A stretch of 9,193 nucleotides of DNA, taken from positions 1 through 9,193 of the forward strand of contig JAOAPW010000024.1 in assembly GCA_025463105.1 (NCBI GenBank). The letters are read 5' to 3'. Source of the stretch: Candidatus Acidiferrum typicum. GTDB taxonomy: Bacteria; Acidobacteriota; Terriglobia; Acidiferrales; UBA7541. The stretch's first letter is position 1. Each line of letters begins with the position of its first letter. The position numbers and the translations under genes are program-made. The notes under the pieces were generated by a model. The model saw only the letters and a program-made list of their open reading frames with translations. It did no database searches and was not told the DNA's origin. Below, piece by piece: positions 1 through 5,695 of the stretch.

Positions 1-824
1 TGTTTGAGGCACAGATGGCGCATCCCTATTTTCCTGTCGATATCAGCGCCATGTCAGCGCGACGCAATTTTACCGAAGTCGGCGGAGGAGATCAGTTTGA
101 CGTCCCGGGCGCGCGCATCAAGGCGACGTGGCTGAACCATCCACAAGGCTGCCTGGGGTTTCGCTTTGACACATCGGCCGGATCGATCGTCTATGCCACT
201 GATAACGAGCCGGGAGATCCGAAGTTCGACCGGAGCCTTCGGCAACTCGCGGCGGGCGCGGATATTTTCATCAACGATGCCCAGTTCACTCCCGAACAAT
301 TAGCCGCTACACGCAAGGGGTGGGGACACTCTTCCTGGCTTGAGGGCGTGAAAATCGCGGCGGAAGTGGGCGTAAAAAACCTGGTCCTGTTTCATCATGA
401 TCCGGATTCAAGCGATAAGAACGTCGACAGCATTCTGCGCGAAGCTCGAGATAAATTTTCCAATGTGTGGGCTGCCGCCGAAGGAATGGTGATGACTCTA
501 GGCGGCGCCAATCTGGACGTCGTGATTCCCGCGGTGCGCGAAGGCCTCCGCCGCGACACGCATTTCCGTGCCACGGTCACTGGCTTCACCGCTGCCGGTA
601 TGGCGTTTGAAGAAGAGACTGTGATCAGCGACTTGAGCCTGCATGGCGCGCTGATTTACCTGGATCACAGTCCGAAGCTGCAGTCCGAACTGCAAGTCCA
701 GCTCGATAATCCTGGAGTAGGCGGCGCAAAGGACGGCCCCCTGCGCCTGCGCGGTTATGTCGTCCGGATCGAACCCGAAGCCGAAAAAGATCGCACAGCG
801 GTAGGCATCGTGTTCACCGAATAG
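1..824 (+). CDS. MBL-fold metallo-hydrolase with C-terminal PilZ-like domain (5' partial)
   Basis: The reading frame is open to the left edge (codons before the ATG at 15 read Phe-Glu-Ala-Gln), so the true start and the HxHxDH metal motif should lie outside the window. Numbered from the ATG at 15, residues 1-160 are the second half of a metallo-beta-lactamase fold: YATDNEP (60-66) carries the bridging Asp, WGHSSW (103-108) fits the active-site His region, and LFHHDP (125-130) supplies the last metal His. Residues about 174-269 look like a PilZ domain: an Arg-rich stretch (REGLRR) and DLSLHG (206-211), matching the DxSxxG half of the c-di-GMP motif. The RxxxR half is imperfect. Substrate is unknown; the likely role is a cytoplasmic hydrolase gated by, or localised through, cyclic di-GMP. 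A second PilZ gene starts 38 bases downstream. The fold assignment is firm; the PilZ call is fairly firm. Confidence 0.85.
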   Translation, partial: FEAQMAHPYFPVDISAMSARRNFTEVGGGDQFDVPGARIKATWLNHPQGCLGFRFDTSAGSIVYATDNEPGDPKFDRSLRQLAAGADIFINDAQFTPEQLAATRKGWGHSSWLEGVKIAAEVGVKNLVLFHHDPDSSDKNVDSILREARDKFSNVWAAAEGMVMTLGGANLDVVIPAVREGLRRDTHFRATVTGFTAAGMAFEEETVISDLSLHGALIYLDHSPKLQSELQVQLDNPGVGGAKDGPLRLRGYVVRIEPEAEKDRTAVGIVFTE

Positions 825-862
825 CCGCCTTTTTCTCACGGGATTAGTCTGTGAGGACCATC

Positions 863-1240
863 ATGTCCGCCAAAGAGAAGAGCCGCCGTTATACTCGAGT
901 TGAGCTGCCGAACGGAATGCTGGTGGCTTGGGAACATTACGGCATTCGCAAGGTTTCCCGCGTGCAAGTATTGGCCCTGGGCGGCCTCTTCATTGCAACT
1001 CCTGCGCCTCCTCCGGTCGGAGATGTGATCCAGTTGATTTTCGAAGTGCCTGGCGGCGATGTTCGCGCGCGAGCGATGATCCGCGATTCTCAGCCGGGCA
1101 AAGGCATGGGCATTGAATTTACAGGCATGAATACGGAGGCGCGTGCGCGCTTGAACCAATTGATGAAAGTTTTGTCGAGAGACGTTGGCGATCGTCCCTC
1201 GCGGCAAATTAAGTCTTCACCTTTGCGGAAACAAGAATGA
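863..1240 (+). CDS. Small PilZ-domain protein
   Basis: A 125-residue protein made essentially of one PilZ domain. It begins with Lys/Arg-rich residues including RRYTR, which fits the RxxxR arm of the c-di-GMP site. The second arm, normally D/NxSxxG, is degenerate: VLALGGLFI has hydrophobic residues where Asp and Ser are expected, so binding may be weak or absent. The beta-rich core ends in GMGIEFTGM, typical of the last PilZ strand, followed by a helix. I chose ATG 863 over GTG 851 because GAGG at 853-856 is a well-placed ribosome binding site for it. It follows the MBL-PilZ gene closely, suggesting one transcript. Its last 24 bases overlap the 3' end of the convergent CBS gene. Such PilZ proteins usually act as adaptor or regulatory subunits; the partner is unknown. 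Confidence 0.8.
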   Translation: MSAKEKSRRYTRVELPNGMLVAWEHYGIRKVSRVQVLALGGLFIATPAPPPVGDVIQLIFEVPGGDVRARAMIRDSQPGKGMGIEFTGMNTEARARLNQLMKVLSRDVGDRPSRQIKSSPLRKQE

Positions 1241-1651
1241 CTCAAACATGTCGGCGCGCGCCTTGTGATCCGAGGCGATGACCTGAAGCAAGTCCGTGAC
1301 AGAGATCATTCCCAGATAGCGGCCCGACTCTTCCACCACCAGCAGATGAAAGACGCTGTGTTTCTCCATCAGTCGCAAACATTCATCAAGCGCCATTTCC
1401 GGCCGCACGATCACCAGTCCTCTCGACATGATTTCCGAAACGTGCATCCATGCGGGACACTTGTTCTCTGCCGCGACTTTATTTGAAATATCGCTATGCG
1501 ATACAACGCCGGCGAGTTGACCAGCTGTATCCATCACACCAACAGATCGCACCTGGTGTTCGCGCAGATACCGGGCCACCTCGTGCACGGTCGCGTCCTC
1601 TTGAACGGAAAAAATGTCGCGTCGCGATTGGACTAAATCCAGGACCTTCAT
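1217..1651 (-). CDS. Two-CBS-domain protein
   Basis: A 144-residue soluble protein consisting of two CBS motifs (about residues 1-60 and 75-135) that together form a Bateman module. Typical signatures are VRSVGVMDTAGQLAGVVSHSDI in the first motif and FHLLVVEESGRYLGMISVTDL in the second, separated by a linker containing VSEIM. Such modules bind adenosine nucleotides (AMP, ATP, NAD or SAM) and act as energy sensors, but no effector domain is attached, so the target is unknown. The start is well supported: a near-perfect AGGAGGTG ribosome binding site lies directly upstream on the minus strand (about 1656-1663). The 3' end overlaps the convergent PilZ gene by 24 bases. Confidence 0.88.
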   Translation of the reverse strand: MKVLDLVQSRRDIFSVQEDATVHEVARYLREHQVRSVGVMDTAGQLAGVVSHSDISNKVAAENKCPAWMHVSEIMSRGLVIVRPEMALDECLRLMEKHSVFHLLVVEESGRYLGMISVTDLLQVIASDHKARADMFESFLFPQR

Positions 1652-1881
1652 CGGACACCTCCTGAGCGGTGGGCTATGATTCGCATCCTAGACCTACTCC
1701 AACGTGATGAGCAACTGAATTCGGTCTCCTAATCGCAATGGCAAATTCACGCTGAAACAGACCGGATTGGGGAATCAGAAGGGAAGCGGTAAACTAGGGT
1801 TGAATTGATATTTTTCCGAAAGAGAATTGAGGCCGCACGCGGCCCTCTTTGCGGGTTGATTGCAACGAAAGGGAATTTTCG
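1652..1881. other. Divergent intergenic region between CBS and haem-binding genes
   Basis: About 230 bases with no credible coding sequence, which must hold the promoters of both flanking genes. On the plus strand a weak sigma-70-like pair is visible: TTGAAT (1800-1805) and GAGAAT (1822-1827), spaced by 16 bases and matching consensus at four of six positions each. A GC-rich inverted repeat, GGCCGCACGCGGCC (1831-1844), lies in the presumed leader of the haem-binding gene. It is not followed by a T-run, so it is not a convincing terminator. No clear promoter was found for the CBS gene. Confidence 0.4.
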
Positions 1882-2367
1882 ATGAATATGATGCGGCTGA
1901 AGATCATCGCAACTGTATTGGTGGCTGTCTTTTTGATTGCCCAATTCGTGCAACCCAAGCGAACCAATCCGCCCGTCGTCGCGTCACGATCGCTCCAGGC
2001 GCATGTGCAAGTGCCCCAGGATGTTTTGCCAATTTTGAACAAGGCTTGCGGCGATTGTCATTCCAGCCAGACCGTGTGGCCCTGGTACAGCCATGTCGCC
2101 CCTCTATCCTGGATGGTAGTCGACGACGTCAACACGGGCCGAAGTCATATCAACTTTCAGGATTGGGAGGCCCAAGTAAATCCAAAGGAAGCCGGCGAGC
2201 ACCTGAGCCTGATTTGTAAAGAAGTGCGGGACAAAGGGATGCCCCCATTTACTTATCGGTTGATGCACAAAGATTCGCGACTCTCAGATCAGGACATAGA
2301 TAAGCTGTGTTCCTGGTCGCAATCGGTCGGCGCGCCGTTGGAAACAGAGGGGGACCACCATCATTAA
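1882..2367 (+). CDS. Membrane-anchored haem-binding domain protein (CxxCH)
   Basis: A 161-residue protein with an N-terminal hydrophobic helix (residues about 5-24), probably an uncleaved anchor or signal peptide, and a periplasmic domain with one c-type haem motif, CGDCH (56-60). The following VWPWYSHVAPLSW, the SHINFQDW segment and KGMPPFTYRLMH match the small haem-binding domain family (PF14376 type). In that family the Met of MPP (M120 here) is a plausible distal ligand. The likely role is periplasmic electron transfer or haem-based sensing; the partner is unknown. ATG 1882 was preferred over the upstream TTG 1849 because AAGGGA (1868-1873) is placed as a ribosome binding site and the hydrophobic helix then begins at once. 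The natural C-terminus is His-rich (DHHH). Confidence 0.85.
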   Translation: MNMMRLKIIATVLVAVFLIAQFVQPKRTNPPVVASRSLQAHVQVPQDVLPILNKACGDCHSSQTVWPWYSHVAPLSWMVVDDVNTGRSHINFQDWEAQVNPKEAGEHLSLICKEVRDKGMPPFTYRLMHKDSRLSDQDIDKLCSWSQSVGAPLETEGDHHH

Positions 2368-2571
2368 GCAAGGACCAAGCCAATATTTGGAACTTCTATG
2401 CACCGGACGGGAAATGATTTTCCCTTGGGTCATGCCCAGAGTCGCCAATGCCGAATAGACACTCCTATTAGTTCTGATACCAAAGAGACCGCAAGCTTTT
2501 TGTTATTAAACACTTAGATTTTCGTTGCAGGGAACTCCCCGCACAATTTGACTGCCAAAACACCACAAAGT

Positions 2572-2588
2572 TTGGCTTGTTGTGTGCA
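2572..2588 (+). promoter_or_regulatory. Candidate sigma-54 (-24/-12) promoter for EBP1
   Basis: The segment TTGGCTTGTTGTGTGCA has the invariant GG (2574-2575) and GC (2586-2587) separated by exactly 10 bases, as sigma-54 requires. It matches TTGGC and TGCA of the consensus but lacks the AC after TGGC and has GTGC for TTGC. Transcription would start near 2599. It would exclude translation starts upstream of that point. Confidence 0.45.
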
Positions 2589-2604
2589 CTTGATAAATCC
2601 GGGG

Positions 2605-2621
2605 GCCTCTGCCGCAGAGGC
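2605..2621 (+). other. Leader hairpin of the EBP1 transcript
   Basis: A perfect 7-bp stem GCCTCTG / CAGAGGC with a 3-base CCG loop. If the candidate sigma-54 promoter is used, it lies about 7 bases from the transcript 5' end and 14 bases before the ATG at 2635, so it may stabilise the mRNA or affect ribosome access. No T-run follows, so it is not a terminator. Confidence 0.4.
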
Positions 2622-2634
2622 ACAAACTAAATTT

Positions 2635-3702
2635 ATGGTAGCCACTGCTGTTTCGAGTTCGGGCATGTCCGATCGAACGAGTTTTCTTCCTCCCGCCTCC
2701 ATTATTTTTGGTTCCTCACTGTTGATGCAAGCAATCCAGCAGAAGGTAGAAAAAGTTGCTTCTTCCGGCGTACCGATTTTGATTCAAGGGGATAGCGGCA
2801 CCGGCAAGGGCGTGTTGGCTCGATACATCCACAATCGCTCCGTGGCGCCCGACGCGGCGTTCGTTAAAGTAAATTGTGCGGCAATTCCGGGCTCCCTGCT
2901 GGAAAGCGAGCTATTTGGCTACGAAAAGGGGGCCTTCACAGGCGCTTATTCCTCCAAGGCAGGCCGGGTCGAGCAAGCACACGGAGGCACTTTATTCCTC
3001 GATGGGATCGACGAAATCGACATGTCGCTGCAGGCCAAACTGTTGCAGTTGCTCCAGGACGGTCAGTTCAGCAGAATTGGCGGACAGGAGGACATGCACG
3101 TTAAACTGCGCGTCATCTGCGCCACAAATCGTGATCTCGAGCAGAAAATCGTGAATGGACGCTTTCGCCAGGACCTTTTTTACCGCATCAATGTTGTGAA
3201 CATACAACTGCCCTCCTTACGGGGCCGCAGCGGAGATATTGGGAGCATGGTCGCCCATTTCCTTGAGGCTCACCGTACCCGTCACAACGTTCAAGTACGG
3301 CCGCTCTCTTCCGCGGTGATGAAGCTGCTGGAACGGCATCCGTGGCCGGGGAATATTCGTGAACTCGAAAATCTTATCGAGCGCTACGTGATACTGGGTT
3401 CTGAAGACGCTGTATCGAGCGAGTTGTTGAGCTGGGAGCAAAGTCATGCGGTATCTGAGATTCCGGCTGATGGCCAAATCCATTTGAAGAAAGTGACCCG
3501 CCAGGCTGTTCATGAACTCGAGCGCAAAATTATCCTCAGCGTGCTGGAAGCAAATCGCTGGAATCGCAAGCGCACTGCCAGCGCTTTAAAAATCAGTTAT
3601 CGAGCTTTGCTCTATAAAATACGTCGCGCCGGGCTACCCTCAAAACGTACATTGACAAATACCTCAGTAATAGCACGGCCCTTTGTAGCGAAAGGCGATT
3701 AA
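2635..3702 (+). CDS. Receiver-less sigma-54 enhancer-binding protein EBP1 with altered Walker B
   Basis: A transcription activator of the NtrC/PspF type, 355 residues from ATG 2635, without a response-regulator receiver domain (only about 20 residues precede the AAA+ core). Visible motifs are Walker A GDSGTGKG (52-59), the switch Asn in VNCAA (N80), an intact sigma-54-contacting GAFTGA loop (99-104), Walker B LFLDG (D123, G124), sensor I CATN, arginine fingers in GRFRQDLFYR, sensor II GNIREL, and a C-terminal Fis-type helix-turn-helix (about 296-334) with recognition segment ISYRALLYKIR. The oddity is G124 (codon GGG, 3004-3006), where the catalytic Glu of Walker B is expected, so ATP hydrolysis may be impaired. 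The start is uncertain: TTG 2548, ATG 2635 and ATG 2665 are in frame and none has a strong ribosome binding site; 2635 fits the candidate promoter. It probably controls the export operon downstream, alone or with EBP2. Confidence 0.9.
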   Translation: MVATAVSSSGMSDRTSFLPPASIIFGSSLLMQAIQQKVEKVASSGVPILIQGDSGTGKGVLARYIHNRSVAPDAAFVKVNCAAIPGSLLESELFGYEKGAFTGAYSSKAGRVEQAHGGTLFLDGIDEIDMSLQAKLLQLLQDGQFSRIGGQEDMHVKLRVICATNRDLEQKIVNGRFRQDLFYRINVVNIQLPSLRGRSGDIGSMVAHFLEAHRTRHNVQVRPLSSAVMKLLERHPWPGNIRELENLIERYVILGSEDAVSSELLSWEQSHAVSEIPADGQIHLKKVTRQAVHELERKIILSVLEANRWNRKRTASALKISYRALLYKIRRAGLPSKRTLTNTSVIARPFVAKGD

Positions 3703-3792
3703 GTCTTACTTTTGCCCATTCTTGTAAATAATTGATTCTTAAACGCTTACAGTTAACCCTCCAAGAGCCGTAACTCAATCGAGGAAAACGAT

Positions 3793-3807
3793 TACCACAA
3801 TGTGGTA
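3793..3807. promoter_or_regulatory. Perfect palindrome, likely enhancer-binding site
   Basis: TACCACAATGTGGTA is a perfect inverted repeat with 7-bp arms around a central A. It lies about 130 bases upstream of the -24 element of the EBP2 promoter, a usual distance for a sigma-54 activator site. Dimeric Fis-type helix-turn-helix domains, as in EBP1 and EBP2, bind such symmetric sites. That these proteins bind here is inference. Confidence 0.55.
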
Positions 3808-3928
3808 GCTGATGACCTAAAGGGTCGGAATCCTCGGGTGTGCCGGGACTTCCCGCATTCCTTGCTATCTCTTTTAAAATAGACCAAATAGAACGAATTT
3901 AAGTGCGTTGTAACTTAGGGCGTCAGCA

Positions 3929-3944
3929 TGGCCCATACGTTGCT
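3929..3944 (+). promoter_or_regulatory. Sigma-54 (-24/-12) promoter of the EBP2/export operon
   Basis: TGGCCCATACGTTGCT closely fits TGGCAC-N5-TTGCW: GG (3930-3931) and GC (3942-3943) are exactly 10 bases apart and the TGGC and TTGC blocks are complete. Transcription would begin near 3955, leaving a leader of about 60 bases before the ATG at 4015. Confidence 0.75.
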
Positions 3945-4014
3945 CTTTCCACTACGCTATCCATGTGGCTGGTCGCTTTTCCTTAACTTGGGCTGTCTAC
4001 AAAAAAGAGGTGGA

Positions 4015-5016
4015 ATGGTTACTCGGAGTAATGGAAACCTGCTTTCGGAAGGAGGATTGGCTCCTCGGGGGGGGATGAATCAATATTTTGTCCCTGGCGC
4101 GAGTCCTTCGATGCGCGCGCTCGAGCTATCGATTGCCGATATTGCCCCCACCGACATTCCAGTGCTTTTAGTCGGAGAAAGCGGCACTGGAAAAGAAATA
4201 ATAGCGCTGGAGATTCATCGCCTTTCGGAGCGATCGAACGGCGCGTTCGTCAAATGCGGCTGCGCGGGACTGACTGCCGAATCGCTCATGGCGCGCCTGA
4301 ATTGCGGAGACCGCGGCACGGGAGACGGGGAAACGGCCGGATCGCTTTTCCTGGACGAAGTCAGCAATCTGGATTTGGCTAGCCAATCGCGTTTGCTCGA
4401 CTTGTGGCCCGACGGCGCGAGCGTGAATTCGCAGAACTGTGTTCGCTTGCGGATCATATCCTCGACGACGCGAAGCCTCGAACATGAGATGCGCAGCGGG
4501 CGCTTCCGCCAGGAACTTTATTATCGAATCAGCGGCGTCAGTTTACATTTACCGCCGCTGCGCCAGCGCAAGGAAGACATTTCAGGATTACTCGAATTTT
4601 TCCTTAGGAAATATGCCTCGCTGTTCGGCTGGCCGGAACCGCAATTGAGTTCTGCAACGATGGACCTGCTGATGAGACATTCCTGGCCGGGCAATATCCG
4701 CGAGCTTGAAAACGTCGCACGAAAAATTGTCGCTCTGGGAAATGAACAGCTGGCAACCAGTGATTTACAGAATGGCTCAGGCCTGAAAGGGCCCGAGCTT
4801 GCGCAAAGTTCATCTTTCGGAAACGGCCAGTCCCTGAAAGTAGCATCTCGGGAGGCGTCGCGTCGCGCCGAACGAGCGATGATCCTGAAGCAGTTGGAAC
4901 TGACTCGCTGGAACCGCAAGAAGACAGCCCGGGACCTGCAAATCAGTTATAAGGCACTGCTTTATAAGCTTAAACAATTGGGGCTCGACGGCTCCAGCAA
5001 TTCTGACGGCCAATGA
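4015..5016 (+). CDS. Sigma-54 activator-like AAA+ protein EBP2 lacking the GAFTGA loop
   Basis: A 333-residue paralogue-like partner of EBP1, also without a receiver domain. It keeps Walker A GESGTGKE (54-61), Walker B FLDEV (D114, E115), arginine fingers in GRFRQELYYR, PPLRQRKEDI, WPGNIREL (sensor II) and a Fis-type helix-turn-helix (about 286-324) with ISYKALLYKLK, nearly the same as in EBP1. The stretch between Walker A and Walker B is about 11 residues shorter than in EBP1, and the GAFTGA loop is replaced by a Gly-rich segment (LNCGDRGTGDGETAG). The switch Asn is Gly (G82), and sensor I reads STT instead of ATN. It is thus unlikely to remodel sigma-54 holoenzyme alone. ATG 4015 was chosen because GAGGTGG (4007-4013) precedes it and the sigma-54 promoter overlaps the earlier ATG 3928. 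A run of eight G (4067-4074) lies in the early coding region. The exporter gene starts 11 bases after the stop, so the two are co-transcribed. Confidence 0.87.
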   Translation: MVTRSNGNLLSEGGLAPRGGMNQYFVPGASPSMRALELSIADIAPTDIPVLLVGESGTGKEIIALEIHRLSERSNGAFVKCGCAGLTAESLMARLNCGDRGTGDGETAGSLFLDEVSNLDLASQSRLLDLWPDGASVNSQNCVRLRIISSTTRSLEHEMRSGRFRQELYYRISGVSLHLPPLRQRKEDISGLLEFFLRKYASLFGWPEPQLSSATMDLLMRHSWPGNIRELENVARKIVALGNEQLATSDLQNGSGLKGPELAQSSSFGNGQSLKVASREASRRAERAMILKQLELTRWNRKKTARDLQISYKALLYKLKQLGLDGSSNSDGQ

Positions 5017-5027
5017 GGAGAGTTAAG

Positions 5028-5684
5028 ATGAACAGGAAAATAATTCTTTTTTCCGTGATCGCACTGACTGCCGCAGCAATGACGAATGCGGCGCAGCAAG
5101 ACAAGAAAAATGAAAAAAAGGAATCGACAGTCGCGGCAACCCGCAATGATGCCGCGCCGCCCGTGGATAACGCAACAACGCCAATTGCGGCGACCACGGA
5201 TCCCGCGTATCTGATCGGGCCGGAGGATGTGCTGGACGTCAGCGTCTGGAAAGAGCCCGATGTGAGCCGTGTCGTGCCGGTGCGCCCTGACGGACGAATT
5301 TCGCTTCCTTTGATCAATGATGTACAGGCTGCCGGATTGTCGCCGCAACAGCTAGCGGGATCGGTATCGGAGAAATTGAAGAAGTATCTGAACGGGCCGC
5401 AGGTAACGGTCATCGTCACGGCTATTAACAGCCAGCGGGTTTTCGTCGTTGGAGAGGTTCTTCGCGCGGGAGCATTTCCCATGCTGCCGGGAATGACCGT
5501 TTTGCAGGCACTGTCAAGCGCAGGGGGATTCACGACGTTTGCCGACGTGAAAAAAATTCACGTGGTTCGGCTGCGCAACGGCAAGCAAGTCGAAATTCCA
5601 TTTAATTATCGGGACGTCCTCAAGGGTGACAACTCAGAGCAAAACATCAAGTTGCAACCGGGCGACACCATCGTCGTCCCGTAA
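5028..5684 (+). CDS. Polysaccharide biosynthesis/export protein (Wza-like, SLBB)
   Basis: A 218-residue secreted protein with an N-terminal signal peptide (residues 1-21, cleavage after TNA) and no lipobox Cys, unlike classical Wza lipoproteins. A low-complexity linker precedes a Poly_export domain (about 60-135) starting at YLIGPEDVLDVSVWKEPD and including VRPDGRISLPLI. An SLBB domain follows (about 140-190), with VFVVGEVLRAGAFPM and LQALSSAGGF, and the protein ends in the family-typical GDTIVVP. Such proteins form the periplasmic or outer-membrane channel through which exopolysaccharide leaves the cell. ATG 5028 was preferred over ATG 5013 because the GAGGAG at 5015-5020 serves it. It is followed 11 bases later by the outer-membrane barrel gene, and both probably belong to the sigma-54 operon starting with EBP2. 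No chain-length regulator or tyrosine kinase is nearby in the window. Confidence 0.92.
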   Translation: MNRKIILFSVIALTAAAMTNAAQQDKKNEKKESTVAATRNDAAPPVDNATTPIAATTDPAYLIGPEDVLDVSVWKEPDVSRVVPVRPDGRISLPLINDVQAAGLSPQQLAGSVSEKLKKYLNGPQVTVIVTAINSQRVFVVGEVLRAGAFPMLPGMTVLQALSSAGGFTTFADVKKIHVVRLRNGKQVEIPFNYRDVLKGDNSEQNIKLQPGDTIVVP

Positions 5685-5695
5685 GGGGTAAGAGG

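Larger units (their letters stand above)
2368..2634. other. Intergenic region upstream of the first enhancer-binding protein
   Basis: About 270 bases without a convincing gene. It contains an inverted repeat GGGAAATGATTTTCCC (2409-2424, 6-bp arms), which could be a weak terminator for the haem-binding gene or an operator about 150 bases upstream of the candidate sigma-54 promoter. A second inverted repeat, GCCAAA / TTTGGC (2554-2559 and 2571-2576), overlaps the -24 side of that promoter. Confidence 0.4.
3703..4014. other. Regulatory intergenic region between the two activator genes
   Basis: About 310 bases with no supported gene. It carries a perfect palindrome (3793-3807), a composite inverted repeat with GGAAT / ATTCC outer arms (3827-3831, 3857-3861) and CGGG / CCCG inner arms (3844-3847, 3852-3855), a strong sigma-54 promoter (3929-3944) and a ribosome binding site (4007-4013). 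The order of palindrome, promoter and leader fits enhancer-dependent control of the downstream operon. Confidence 0.6.

Noticed and set aside
498..1207. Minus-strand open frames over the MBL-PilZ and PilZ genes
   Set aside because: They are shadows of well-supported plus-strand genes, with no recognisable domains or ribosome binding sites.
2409..2424. GGGAAATGATTTTCCC as the terminator of the haem-binding gene
   Set aside because: The stem is short and half A-T, and no T-run follows; left as an unassigned inverted repeat.
2548..2634. N-terminal extension of EBP1 from TTG 2548
   Set aside because: It has no ribosome binding site, includes the candidate promoter and hairpin, and is not needed for the AAA+ core. 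It is not fully excluded.
3928..4014. N-terminal extension of EBP2 from ATG 3928
   Set aside because: This ATG sits inside the sigma-54 promoter and the predicted transcript starts after it; ATG 4015 has a good ribosome binding site and the extra residues show no family similarity.
4521..5533. Long minus-strand frames over EBP2 and the exporter
   Set aside because: Composition is Arg/Ser/Cys-rich as expected for antisense shadows, and the plus-strand genes are clear.
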